From: Caldifarciminota bacterium | GTDB taxonomy: Bacteria; Hydrothermota; Tepidihabitantia; B3-TA06 | Assembly: GCA_016934635.1 (NCBI GenBank) | Contig: JAFGSK010000025.1 | Coordinates: 1 to 64,000, forward strand | Length of the DNA stretch: 64,000 bases | Direction: 5' to 3' | In this document: positions 22,301 through 31,080 of the stretch, one piece after another | How the letters are laid out: every line of letters begins with the position of its first letter | Numbering within the stretch: the first letter of the stretch is position 1 | The notes under the pieces: model-generated | Told to the model about the DNA's origin: nothing | Database searches by the model: none | What the model saw: the letters and a program-made list of their open reading frames with translations, nothing else | Position numbers and translations under genes: made by a program

Positions 22301-24001
22301 ATGATATGGTCGAAATCGCTGGTGCCGACGCTGCGCGAGGATCCGCGTCAGGCCGAGAACCTGTCCCACAAGATACTCCTGCGGGCAGGGTTCGTAAGGC
22401 CTATTGCTTCGGGACTTTACAACTATCTGCCCTTCGGTCTGCGGGTGTGTCAGAAGATTACACAGATAATCCGGGAGGAGATGAACCGCATCGGCGGACA
22501 GGAGATGCACCTTTCAGCGCTGTCGCCGCGCTCGATGTGGGAACAGTCAGGCAGATGGAACGCGTTCGGGGACGATATGTTCCGGTTGAAGGACAGAAAG
22601 CAGCAGGACCTTGCACTGTGTCCTACACATGAGGAGGTCATGGCTCTCATAGCTTCCAAGGAGCTTCGTTCCTACAAGGAGTTGCCGCAGATATGGTACC
22701 AGTTCCAGACCAAGTTCCGGGACGAACCCAGGCCACGTGGAGGAGTACTCAGAACTCGTCAGTTTACAATGAAGGACTCCTACAGCTTCGACCTTGACTA
22801 CGAGGGACTCGATAGCTCGTTCAAACGCCACAGCGAGGCGTACTCGCGTATGTTTACGCGGATGGGCCACAAGTTCTTCGTTGTCCAGGCCTCGGGCGGT
22901 CTGATGGGCGCGGGCGAATCGCACGAGTTCATGGTGGAGGCAGAATCCGGAGAAGACATTTCTCTAGTTTGCCCGGAATGCGACTACAGGGCAAACGCTG
23001 AGGTAGCCGAAGGTAAACCGGTTTCAGCACCGATACTCGAGATGAAGAAGGAGAAGGTCCACACTCCCAACTTGAAGACAGTCGAGGAGGTGTCCGGATT
23101 CCTTGGGGTTAAGCCTTCCCAACTGGTAAAGAGCATCCTTTTCATGCGTGAAGGGAAGCCCTTGCTCGTGCTCGTGCGCGGAGACTACGATTTCTCGGAT
23201 GAAAAGCTCAAGCGTGCGTTCGGTACGGGTCTCGAACCTGCCGAGAATGAAGATGCCGAAAAGCATATGGGCGCATCCCTGGGCTTCCTCGGCCCACAGG
23301 GAGTCGAAGTTGAGACCTACGCCGATCTCAGCCTCGAGACCTGTGACATATACGCCGCAGGAGCGAACGAAGACGACTACCACGTCGTGGGCATAAGCCT
23401 GTCTCGAGACGCCAATATCAAGGAATACATGGACTTGCGCACGGTAAGGGCCGGGGACGGGTGCCCGAACTGCAAAGGCACGCTTTCAGAGAAGCGCACC
23501 ATCGAACTCGGGCACATATTCAAGCTTGGAACAAAGTACTCCGAGGCAATGGGCGCGAGCGTACTGGATTCTGAAGGCGCCGAACGCCCGATCGTAATGG
23601 GATCCTATGGGATAGGCGTGGAGCGTTCGATGGCAGCCTTGATAGATCAATACTACGCAGACGGGGTTATGGCCTGGCCGGTGGTCGTGGCTCCTTACGA
23701 GGTCCAGATCCTATCCCTGGGTGAAAACGAGGTTTCGGAGAAGTTCTTCGTCGATCTCAACTCTAAAGGCCTTGAGGCGGCATGGGACGACAGGGACATG
23801 GCTCCGGGAGCGAAATTCGCCGACGCAGACCTCGTGGGTATCCCGTACCGGATAGTAGTGGGACCAAGGGGTTTAAAGGAAGGCAAGGTCGATATCCGCA
23901 AGTTAGGTACAGGTGAGACTATAAACGTTGCAGTCGACGATGCGGTGAGAAGGGTTTCCGAGATGATTGCAGAGGAGAAAGCCGATGGTTGCCGTAACTG
24001 A
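22301..24001 (+). CDS. proS: prolyl-tRNA synthetase, bacterial type
   Basis: 566 residues, the length of bacterial-type ProRS. Class II motifs are present: LLRAGFVRPIASGLYNYLPFGLRV at the N-terminus, the motif-2 region FRDEPRPRGGVLRTRQFTMKDSYSF, and the motif-3 region MGSYGIGVERSMAAL. Between them lies the editing insertion domain (about 225-390, with VKSILF and LVLVRGDYDFSDEKL). The anticodon-binding domain is at the C-terminus. It charges tRNA-Pro in the cytoplasm. The first residues align with E. coli ProS without gap, confirming ATG 22301, which lies only six bases after TATAAT. Head of the operon proS-rimP-nusA-infB and beyond. Confidence 0.96.
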   Translation: MIWSKSLVPTLREDPRQAENLSHKILLRAGFVRPIASGLYNYLPFGLRVCQKITQIIREEMNRIGGQEMHLSALSPRSMWEQSGRWNAFGDDMFRLKDRKQQDLALCPTHEEVMALIASKELRSYKELPQIWYQFQTKFRDEPRPRGGVLRTRQFTMKDSYSFDLDYEGLDSSFKRHSEAYSRMFTRMGHKFFVVQASGGLMGAGESHEFMVEAESGEDISLVCPECDYRANAEVAEGKPVSAPILEMKKEKVHTPNLKTVEEVSGFLGVKPSQLVKSILFMREGKPLLVLVRGDYDFSDEKLKRAFGTGLEPAENEDAEKHMGASLGFLGPQGVEVETYADLSLETCDIYAAGANEDDYHVVGISLSRDANIKEYMDLRTVRAGDGCPNCKGTLSEKRTIELGHIFKLGTKYSEAMGASVLDSEGAERPIVMGSYGIGVERSMAALIDQYYADGVMAWPVVVAPYEVQILSLGENEVSEKFFVDLNSKGLEAAWDDRDMAPGAKFADADLVGIPYRIVVGPRGLKEGKVDIRKLGTGETINVAVDDAVRRVSEMIAEEKADGCRN

Positions 24002-24437
24002 AGACCTCAAGATACTGGTAGTTGAGGCGGTAAAGGAATATGGTTGTAATCTGTATCATCTTGAATGTAAGGGTTCAAGACTCGAAATATACATCGATAA
24101 GAAGGGCGGGGCCAGCATTCATGACTGCGAGAAGGTTTCCAAATTGTTGTCCCTGCGGTTAAGGGCGGCGAGTGAGACGTACAGGGATTTGATGATTGAC
24201 GTTTCCACTCCGGGCATCGAGCGAAGACTCTACGAACCGGATCACTACCGCAAAGCGGTAGGGGAACGTGTACTGCTTAAGCTTGAAGAAGAGGTATTGG
24301 AAGGAAGGTTGGCGGAAGCAGGTGAAAGTGATGTAGTGGTAGAAACCCGTCCCGGTGTGAGTCGCCGGATTGCATACAACGAGGTCCTCTCGGCTCAGGT
24401 GCAAAGGTCAACCGAGGAACTCTTCAAAAGGAGATAA
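23985..24437 (+). CDS. rimP: ribosome maturation factor RimP
   Basis: 150 residues from ATG 23985, which is preceded by GAGGAG and overlaps the end of proS by 17 nt. An in-frame start at 23967 would add six residues and has no comparable ribosome site. Family features: LEIYIDKKGGASIHDCEKVSKLLS in the N-terminal KH-like domain, DVSTPGIERRLYEPDHYRKAVGERV across the domain junction, and an Sm-like C-terminal barrel. RimP helps assemble the 30S subunit. It sits in the usual place directly before nusA. Confidence 0.94.
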   Translation: MVAVTEDLKILVVEAVKEYGCNLYHLECKGSRLEIYIDKKGGASIHDCEKVSKLLSLRLRAASETYRDLMIDVSTPGIERRLYEPDHYRKAVGERVLLKLEEEVLEGRLAEAGESDVVVETRPGVSRRIAYNEVLSAQVQRSTEELFKRR

Positions 24438-26225
24438 ATGGAATCAGAGATTCAGAGGCTGGTCGTACAACTGGCCCGTATAAGAAACGTAGAGGTAGGA
24501 TATGTCTATGATACGCTTGAAAAAAGTATCGTAGCAGGGCTTAAACGGCGTTTCGGGCGCGAGGTACGTCATGAGGTTCAGGTTGATATTGAATCAGGCG
24601 AGATAGAAATCGCCATCTTCCAGACCGCTGTGATGCACGTATCCGACCTGAGTCAGGAGATTTCGCTTGAGGAAGCGCGCAAGATAAAACCCGATGCCGA
24701 GGAAGGGGAGGATATAAAGATCGAGATTCCTCTGCAAGAGGTTGGCAGGGTAGCGATTCAACGTACGGTAGACGAGCTTACCCACCGATTGCGCGAGGCT
24801 GAGAGAACCAAGCTATTTAACGAGTTCATCAAGAAGAAATCTGAGATTATCTCGGGAACCATTCACAAGATAGAGAAGGAAGAGATACTCGTTAACCTTG
24901 GTCCTATATACGGTATACTTCCTCTCCGCGATCAGCTTAAGACCGATCACCACCAGATAGGTGCGCCTTTCAAGTTCTACGTTCTGCGCGTGGAACGCAC
25001 ACCCATAGGCCCGAGGGTTTACCTTTCCCGTACACATCCAGAGTTTCTCAAACGACTACTTGCTCAGGAGGTTCCCGAAATCCAGCAGAATATAGTGGAG
25101 ATCAAGGGCGTTGCCCGAATACCCGGGGTGCGTTCAAAGGTTGCGGTTACATCTCACGACGAGAAGATAGATCCAATAGGAGCCTGCGTGGGTTACCGCA
25201 AGGTTCGTATCCAAAACGTCACCAAGGAACTCTCAGGAGAGAAGATCGACGTTATACCCTGGGACGGTGATCTGAAGGTGTTCATTGCCAGGGCCATGAG
25301 TCCTGCCAGGGTGAGCGAGGTAATAGAAGAACAGGATACCTACACGGTGGTCGTCCCGGACGACGAGTTTTCAAAAGCGATCGGACGCAAGGGGCAGAAC
25401 GTTTGGCTTGCCTCCCTTTTGACCAACTCCAAGCTGGATATCCTTAAGGATTCTGATTACCGCAACCGGCTGTTCAGTCAGCGTATGGCACAGATAATGA
25501 TTGAAACACTCGAGTTTCTGGACGATGAAACCCGCAGCATCCTGGTCGAGTCCGGATTTACTACCCTTATCTCGCTGTTCGAGCAACCTTCAACCGAATC
25601 TGCGAAGGTCCTGGGCTGGGATCCGACCAGGGTTGATCAGTTGAAGACCCACATTCGTGAGCAGCTTGAGAAAACCGAGATCGAGACCAGACTTTTTGAA
25701 AAAGAGAAGTTGGAAGAGATGAGAGCAACGGCGGAAGAAGAACAGGCCGAGGAGAAACCCAAGGCAAAACCGCGTAAAACGAGGAAGAAAGTCGTCAAGG
25801 CAAAAGAAGGAGAAGAGCCAGAGGGAGAAGAGGAAGAACCGGTAGCCGAAACGCTTGAGCAAGCCGAGGCGGAACATGAGGTTGTCGAGGAAGAACAACC
25901 GTCCGAAGAGGCAACAAGCGCTGAAGCCAGTGAAGGTGCCGAGGTTACCCCTACGGTTGAAGAGTCTCGTAAAGAGGATGAAGTCGTTCCCGATGCTAAG
26001 CAGGAATCTGCAGCGGAGGAAGAGACCGAACCTGAGACGGCTCTAGAAGTCACGCCACCCGAAGAAACCGTTGAGGAATCAGAAGAACCTCCCGAGGTAA
26101 AGAAAAAGGCCAAGGAAGGGAAGAAGAAAAAAGCAACCCAAGTGGAAGAAGGACCAGGCGAGGGAACTCAAACCACTGGCCAGGAACCCGCCAAAGAACC
26201 TGATGGTGCAGAGGAGGGCGACTGA
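24438..26225 (+). CDS. nusA: transcription termination/antitermination factor NusA with acidic tail
   Basis: 595 residues, starting at the base after the rimP stop with GGAG inside rimP. Order: N-terminal RNA-polymerase-binding domain (about 1-125), S1 domain (about 130-200), then two KH domains (about 210-345) with GVRSKVAV, CVGYRKVRIQNVTKEL and the GxxG motif AIGRKGQNV. A short helical segment that resembles an acidic-repeat unit follows (GFTTLISLFEQPS, about 370-410). From about residue 415 the protein is a 180-residue low-complexity tail rich in Glu, Ala, Pro and Lys, with an internal basic patch KPRKTRKKVVKAK. It modulates pausing, termination and antitermination. The tail is unusual in length; its role is unknown. 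Confidence 0.95.
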   Translation: MESEIQRLVVQLARIRNVEVGYVYDTLEKSIVAGLKRRFGREVRHEVQVDIESGEIEIAIFQTAVMHVSDLSQEISLEEARKIKPDAEEGEDIKIEIPLQEVGRVAIQRTVDELTHRLREAERTKLFNEFIKKKSEIISGTIHKIEKEEILVNLGPIYGILPLRDQLKTDHHQIGAPFKFYVLRVERTPIGPRVYLSRTHPEFLKRLLAQEVPEIQQNIVEIKGVARIPGVRSKVAVTSHDEKIDPIGACVGYRKVRIQNVTKELSGEKIDVIPWDGDLKVFIARAMSPARVSEVIEEQDTYTVVVPDDEFSKAIGRKGQNVWLASLLTNSKLDILKDSDYRNRLFSQRMAQIMIETLEFLDDETRSILVESGFTTLISLFEQPSTESAKVLGWDPTRVDQLKTHIREQLEKTEIETRLFEKEKLEEMRATAEEEQAEEKPKAKPRKTRKKVVKAKEGEEPEGEEEEPVAETLEQAEAEHEVVEEEQPSEEATSAEASEGAEVTPTVEESRKEDEVVPDAKQESAAEEETEPETALEVTPPEETVEESEEPPEVKKKAKEGKKKKATQVEEGPGEGTQTTGQEPAKEPDGAEEGD

Positions 26226-28384
26226 TGGGTCAGTATAAATTAAAGCTCTTCGAGGCCGCGGAAAGGTTGCGGCTTTCCAGTGAAGCACTTGCGCGTATGA
26301 TGAAGGAGTTAGGATTCAAACAGCGTGGTTATACTTCCTACATTACGCCCGAAGAGTACGAGGCGGTCAAGAATAAACTTCGCGACGAGAAACAGAAGAT
26401 AAAACAATCGATGAGGAAGTCGAGTCCCCAAGGGAAACCCAGGCATCCTCGAAAACGTAAACGAATAAAGCGCGATGAGGACGAAATTCAGAGGGCTGTG
26501 AAACAAACCCTTGCCCGTATGGATCATAAACGCCCAAAGAGAAAGCCCGGTAAACGTCCTCGCCCCCCCAGAAAAGAGCGCAGAGAGGAGGAGAGTCAGG
26601 TATTCGAACCGGAGACCCGGGTAGTCAGTTTCAAGGCGGCCAGAGAGGCGACGGTTAGCGCTTATATGAGTGTTTCGGAGTTAGGTCAGGTTTTTCAGGT
26701 TCCCCCTGCCGAGGTTATAAAAAGATGCGTTGCGATGGGTGTATTCGTTACCATCAATGAACGACTTGATTTGGACACCATTACCGTCTTGGCCGAGGAG
26801 TTTGGTGTCAGGATTACGGTGGAGGATGAACCTGCCATTTCTTGCGAACCCTTGGATGAAGGCGAGATATGCGAGGAGAAGGCCAGGCCGCCGGTAGTAG
26901 TGGTTCTGGGTCATGTCGATCACGGAAAGACTACACTTCTCGATTATATACGCAAATCCAGAGTGGCATCCCAGGAAGCAGGCAGGATAACTCAGCGTAT
27001 AGGCGCCTATACCGCTAAGATCAAGGATTTTCAAATCGTTTTTTTAGACACCCCAGGGCACGAGGCCTTTACTGCTATGCGGGCTCGCGGGGCATCGGTA
27101 GCCGATATTGCAATCCTCGTAGTAGCCGCCGACGACGGCATAAAGCCCCAGACGGTGGAGGCAATCGATCACGCAAAGGCGGCTGATTTACCTATAATAG
27201 TTGCAGTAACCAAGTCCGACCTCGCGAACGCCGATTCGGACAAGGTGAAGAGCCAGCTCACGGGTTACGAGATCGTAGCCGAGGAATACGGCGGAAAGAC
27301 CATGGTAATTGAGGTTTCCGGTATTACCGGGCAGGGGGTAGATGATCTTCTGGATGCCATTCAAGTAACTTCGATGGAGCTTGAACTTAAAGCTCCATAT
27401 GAGGGTCGGGCACGGGGGGTTGTAGTTGAGTCGAAATTGGACAAGAGCAAGGGGAGCATGACAACATTGATCGTTCAGCGCGGGACGCTGAGGCGTGGAG
27501 ATCCCTATATCTGCGGAGAATGGAGCGGCAGGGTAAGGGAGATGATGGACGAGAACTACAAGAGGCTAAAGGATGCGACGCCTGGCACGCCGGTGCAGAT
27601 TCTCGGGATCGGTGGAATCCCGGAACCCGGGGAAATGTTTGAGACCGTTGAAAGTGAAAGGGCGGCAAAGGATCTTGCTCAGCGCCGGCATCTGATGCGA
27701 CGTGAACGTGTACTTGCTTCCTCCTCGAAACTCTCTCTTGAGGCGCTCCAGGAGCAAATCCAAGCCGGGGATGTCCGGGAATTAAGAATCATACTGAAAG
27801 GGGATGTCTTCGGTTCGGTTGAGGCTCTGTCTACGTCTCTGGAGGAGCTTTCATTAGACGAGGTGAAGGTCAAGGTTATCCATGCGGCGGTGGGGGCAAT
27901 AACCGTAAATGACGTGAACCTGGCCGAGGCTTCGGGTGCCGTGATAGTCGGCTTCCACGTTTCGCCTCATGCGGATGCCCGGTCCCATGCAGATCGGGAA
28001 GGCATCGAGATCCGTACCTATAACGTAATCTACGATGTTATCGACGATGTACGCGCCGCAATGCTTGGTATGCTTGAACCTGAGAAGGAAGAAATCACCC
28101 TCGGTCGGGCAGAGGTGAGACAGGTTTTCCGCATCCCCAGGGTCGGCTCAATTGCAGGTAGCTATGTAACCGAGGGCAAGGTAACACGAGATGCCAAGGT
28201 TCGGGTATTCAGAGGTAACAATCAACTTGCAGAATCGCATATAGCCTCTTTACAGCGTTTCGACAAGTCGGTAGCTGAGGTTGAAGCCGGTTACGAATGT
28301 GGTATTCGTGTCGCCGAGTACAACGAACTGGAAGAAAGCGATGTATTGGAGTTCTTTACGATCGTAGAGCGAGCAAGGGTTTAG
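26225..28384 (+). CDS. infB: translation initiation factor IF-2
   Basis: 719 residues, its ATG overlapping the nusA stop by one base. The N-terminus has a small IF2-N-like helix region ([24 protein letters not shown]), a very basic linker, and a second IF2-N unit ([19 protein letters not shown]). The G domain starts near 220 with G1 [10 protein letters not shown], then G3 DTPGHEAF, G4 TKSD and the later domains II-IV ending [10 protein letters not shown]. It places initiator tRNA on the 30S subunit with GTP. In an organism with leaderless mRNAs, IF-2 matters for start selection on 70S ribosomes; that link is general knowledge, not seen here. Confidence 0.97.
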   Translation: MGQYKLKLFEAAERLRLSSEALARMMKELGFKQRGYTSYITPEEYEAVKNKLRDEKQKIKQSMRKSSPQGKPRHPRKRKRIKRDEDEIQRAVKQTLARMDHKRPKRKPGKRPRPPRKERREEESQVFEPETRVVSFKAAREATVSAYMSVSELGQVFQVPPAEVIKRCVAMGVFVTINERLDLDTITVLAEEFGVRITVEDEPAISCEPLDEGEICEEKARPPVVVVLGHVDHGKTTLLDYIRKSRVASQEAGRITQRIGAYTAKIKDFQIVFLDTPGHEAFTAMRARGASVADIAILVVAADDGIKPQTVEAIDHAKAADLPIIVAVTKSDLANADSDKVKSQLTGYEIVAEEYGGKTMVIEVSGITGQGVDDLLDAIQVTSMELELKAPYEGRARGVVVESKLDKSKGSMTTLIVQRGTLRRGDPYICGEWSGRVREMMDENYKRLKDATPGTPVQILGIGGIPEPGEMFETVESERAAKDLAQRRHLMRRERVLASSSKLSLEALQEQIQAGDVRELRIILKGDVFGSVEALSTSLEELSLDEVKVKVIHAAVGAITVNDVNLAEASGAVIVGFHVSPHADARSHADREGIEIRTYNVIYDVIDDVRAAMLGMLEPEKEEITLGRAEVRQVFRIPRVGSIAGSYVTEGKVTRDAKVRVFRGNNQLAESHIASLQRFDKSVAEVEAGYECGIRVAEYNELEESDVLEFFTIVERARV

Positions 28385-28511
28385 TAAACCCAAGGTGCAA
28401 GGTTGTGAGTATGATGAAAGCGCTTTTCACATCCTGTCATGGATTTACGGGAACTCTGGTTGCATTTCTCGTTAGGGTAAAGATCCAGTATCCCCACAAA
28501 AAGGTCTTGCC

Positions 28512-28564
28512 TTTTAATGGGATTAAAACCCGGGGTCCACGCAAAAACACGGAGTGTTTTTGCG
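28512..28564. repeat. two perfect hairpins covering the start region of ylxP
   Basis: TTTTAAT/ATTAAAA with loop GGG (28512-28528), then CGCAAAAACAC/GTGTTTTTGCG with loop GGA (28540-28564). The second hairpin ends ten bases before the ylxP ATG, where the ribosome-binding site (GGGG) would lie. Same tandem layout as the palindrome pairs elsewhere. The 190-base infB-ylxP gap has no other recognisable element. Confidence 0.8.
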
Positions 28565-28574
28565 GGGTAATGTT

Positions 28575-28859
28575 ATGATCGGTCTTCTGGAGATAGAGCT
28601 TTTTAACAACGCTTCCCGCTCGCTCAAGGACAAGCGCCGGGAACTGCACAGACTCATTGACAAGCTTCACGCCGATTTTCATGTAGCAGTCGCGGAGATA
28701 GGGGCTCAAAACACCTGGCAGAGGACGGAGCTTGCCGTTGTTGCGGTATCCAACGATGCCCGTCATAACAACCAGGTGCTTGAGAGGATCGTGAACCGGA
28801 TCCGGACACGACACCTGGCGTGGCAGCTACTGGATTATTCCATTCGAGAGGTTTTCTAG
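28575..28859 (+). CDS. ylxP: DUF503 / YlxP-like protein
   Basis: 94 residues from ATG 28575. The N-terminus MIGLLEIELFNNASRSLKDKRRELHRLIDKLH and the later NTWQRTELAVVAVSND are diagnostic of DUF503. The family (YlxP in Bacillus) is linked to ribosome biogenesis and is usually found between infB and rbfA, as here. The frame is open to 28554, but that would read through the hairpin, so the internal ATG is preferred. Only a weak GGGG precedes it, within a strong hairpin stem, which may throttle translation. Confidence 0.9.
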   Translation: MIGLLEIELFNNASRSLKDKRRELHRLIDKLHADFHVAVAEIGAQNTWQRTELAVVAVSNDARHNNQVLERIVNRIRTRHLAWQLLDYSIREVF

Positions 28860-28863
28860 CGTC

Positions 28864-29199
28864 ATGCCTGACAGAACCAGAAGAGTTGCCTCACTCGTGA
28901 AACAAAACGTAGCCGTCATACTATTACAGGAGGCTACCCGTCCCGAGATGCAGTGGATCACCATTACCGATTGCGTTATGTCGCGGGATTTGAAACATGC
29001 CAAGCTTTACTTCACAACTATCGAGCGCAATCTCGCTCACGAGGAAGCGTTGAAGATACTTGAGGAGGAGAAGAAGGCTGTCAGGCACAGATTGGCAAAA
29101 AGGATTATCCTTAAGTATATGCCCGAGCTGCGATTCGTCTGGGATGACACGGTTCTGATCGACGAAAAGATCCGCGAGATTCACGATGAGCGGCGCTGA
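28864..29199 (+). CDS. rbfA: ribosome-binding factor A
   Basis: 111 residues. The start RTRRVASLVKQNVAVILLQEATRPEMQWITITDCVMSRDLKHAKLYF gives the KH-like RbfA fold, and the C-terminus KYMPELRFVWDDTVLIDEKIREI is the conserved end. It binds the 30S subunit near helix 1 of 16S rRNA during late maturation and cold adaptation. It begins four bases after ylxP and overlaps nrnA by 14 nt. Confidence 0.95.
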   Translation: MPDRTRRVASLVKQNVAVILLQEATRPEMQWITITDCVMSRDLKHAKLYFTTIERNLAHEEALKILEEEKKAVRHRLAKRIILKYMPELRFVWDDTVLIDEKIREIHDERR

Positions 29200-30154
29200 G
29201 GTTCTCAGCCGCATCCGCAAGGCCAATAGATTCTGGGTGGCAGGGCATATCGGTCCGGACGGAGATACAATAACCTCGGTACTTCTAGCCGGGCGTCTGC
29301 TGCGTTACCTGGGAAAGGAGTACGGGTTATATATAGCCGATTCGACACCCGAGAAGTTCGCTTTCCTCTCAGGTATTGAAGACGTAAGACCCGAGAGGCC
29401 AGATTTCGATCCCGATGTCCTTCTAACCCTTGATGCACCTAACCTTACGAGGGTGGCCCTGGAGGATTTTCCTTCCCTTTACCCGTCGGCCCAGATAATA
29501 AACATCGATCACCACCTGTCCAACGAGGGTTTCGGTGACGTTAACTGGGTTGAATTAGACCGCGGTGCCGCCTGTCTGATGGTGCTTGAACTCCTAAGAG
29601 CCGCAGGTGCTGCAGTGTCCAGAGAAGAAGGGGAGATGGTCTTTACCGGGCTTTTCACCGAGACCGGCGGGTTCGTGTTCCCTAACGCCACCCGGGAGGT
29701 CTTTGAGGTCTGTGCAGAGGCGGTCAGGCTCGGTGTGGGAACATCGGATATCGCTATCCGCATGACAGCCCGAGACGAACGCAACCTCGCCTTGCTGGGC
29801 AAGATACTTTCCGGCATGAAGACCGAAGACGGCATCGCAGTCATCGAGCTTACCGAGAAGATGCTCAGTGAGGTTGACTTGGATCACGCGGAAGAGGATA
29901 CAGACTCCTACATCCGTTATCCCACCTCGATCCCGGGGATAAAGATAACCATCTTCTTTCGCGAGTTGGCCGATCTGGGCGAGGTCAGGATAAGCTTTCG
30001 TTCACTTGCCGGCGTAGACGTGAACGCGCTTGCCGCAAGATTCGGCGGCGGAGGACATCCGGCTGCGGCAGGGGCCAAGGTGGAAGGTGACTACGAGGAG
30101 GTGAAACGCCTGGTGTTCGAGGAGGCGAAAGCGTACCTTCGAGAGGGGGCTTGA
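29186..30154 (+). CDS. nrnA: DHH-family oligoribonuclease/phosphatase (NrnA-like)
   Basis: 322 residues. Motif I is GHIGPDGDTITSVLLAG, the DHH motif is NIDHHLSN, and the C-terminal DHHA1 domain ends with the substrate-binding FGGGGHPAAAGAKV. Two metal-site motifs deviate from the usual form: TETGGF replaces the common TDTG, and LDAPNLTR replaces the common D-x2-D-x2-R. NrnA degrades nanoRNA and pAp in the cytoplasm and is normally encoded between rbfA and truB, as here. The variation may shift metal or substrate preference; a pGpG or cyclic-dinucleotide phosphodiesterase role is possible. Confidence 0.88.
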   Translation: MSGAEVLSRIRKANRFWVAGHIGPDGDTITSVLLAGRLLRYLGKEYGLYIADSTPEKFAFLSGIEDVRPERPDFDPDVLLTLDAPNLTRVALEDFPSLYPSAQIINIDHHLSNEGFGDVNWVELDRGAACLMVLELLRAAGAAVSREEGEMVFTGLFTETGGFVFPNATREVFEVCAEAVRLGVGTSDIAIRMTARDERNLALLGKILSGMKTEDGIAVIELTEKMLSEVDLDHAEEDTDSYIRYPTSIPGIKITIFFRELADLGEVRISFRSLAGVDVNALAARFGGGGHPAAAGAKVEGDYEEVKRLVFEEAKAYLREGA

Positions 30155-31080
30155 GAGTTGCATCCGGCTCACAGCGAAGGCGTACGATGAGAGGGGGCTT
30201 ACTCATAAACAAGCCGGTCGGAATCAGTTCCTTCGACGTGATACGCAGGCTGCGCGAGCTGCTGCCCAGGTCGACCAAGATGGGGCATTCGGGCACCCTT
30301 GACCCTGCGGCCCATGGGCTTCTCCTGATACTTGTAGGCCAGGCTACCCGAATTCAGCATCTATTAAAGGATCTGGACAAGGAATACATCGCCCATGTCA
30401 GATTGGGGGTGGCCACCGACACCCTCGATTCCGAAGGAGAGGTGGTGGAGGAGGTCGATGTCCCGGACCTGGATGAAGAAAAGATACGTGAAGCCCTTTC
30501 GTCTCTCACCGGAACAAGGATGCAGCGTCCGCCCCAGTACTCGGCAGTCAAGGTCCGAGGCCGCAGGGCGTTTGAGCTGGCAAGGGAAGGCCGGGAGTTC
30601 GAGCTTCGTGAGCGGGAAGTCAAGGTTTACGAACTGGAACTCCTATCCTGGGAAAGGCCTATCGTAAAGATACGAGCCGGGGTTTCTCGAGGCACCTACA
30701 TACGCTCCCTTGCTGCCGAGATAGGCAGCGCTCTTTCTCTTCCCGCATCGTTGTCATCACTCGTTCGCACCCGTGTGGGCAGGTTCAGGTTAGAGAATTC
30801 CTCTTTGCTTGACAACCTCACCGTTGATGCTATAAATAGAGCAATGATTCCAATCGAAGAGCTTTTGGGCCACCTGCCCCAGGTCGAGGTGGATGATTTA
30901 TCAGCCCACAGACTCCTCGAAGGCAAGCCGTTGAACGCTGGATTCGATCCCGGGTTAGCGGAGGAGCCGTACTGCGTTGTTTTTTCACCGGGCCACGAGC
31001 GGGTCTTCCTGTGCGAACCGCGCAAAGGGATGCTCTGGTCACGCCGCATGATATACAAAGAGGAAAGCAAAGATGCTTGA
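30151..31080 (+). CDS. truB: tRNA pseudouridine-55 synthase
   Basis: 309 residues from TTG 30151, whose codon overlaps the nrnA stop (TTGA) and which has GAGAGGGGG just upstream. An ATG at 30187 would give a form 12 residues shorter. E. coli TruB also has a short basic N-terminal extension, so the longer form is plausible. Motifs: GGLLINKPVGISS, the catalytic HSGTLDPAAHGLL with the nucleophilic Asp, and the RGTYIRSLAAEIG motif. A small C-terminal PUA-like domain follows. It modifies U55 of the T-loop in all tRNAs. Confidence 0.95.
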   Translation: MRVASGSQRRRTMRGGLLINKPVGISSFDVIRRLRELLPRSTKMGHSGTLDPAAHGLLLILVGQATRIQHLLKDLDKEYIAHVRLGVATDTLDSEGEVVEEVDVPDLDEEKIREALSSLTGTRMQRPPQYSAVKVRGRRAFELAREGREFELREREVKVYELELLSWERPIVKIRAGVSRGTYIRSLAAEIGSALSLPASLSSLVRTRVGRFRLENSSLLDNLTVDAINRAMIPIEELLGHLPQVEVDDLSAHRLLEGKPLNAGFDPGLAEEPYCVVFSPGHERVFLCEPRKGMLWSRRMIYKEESKDA

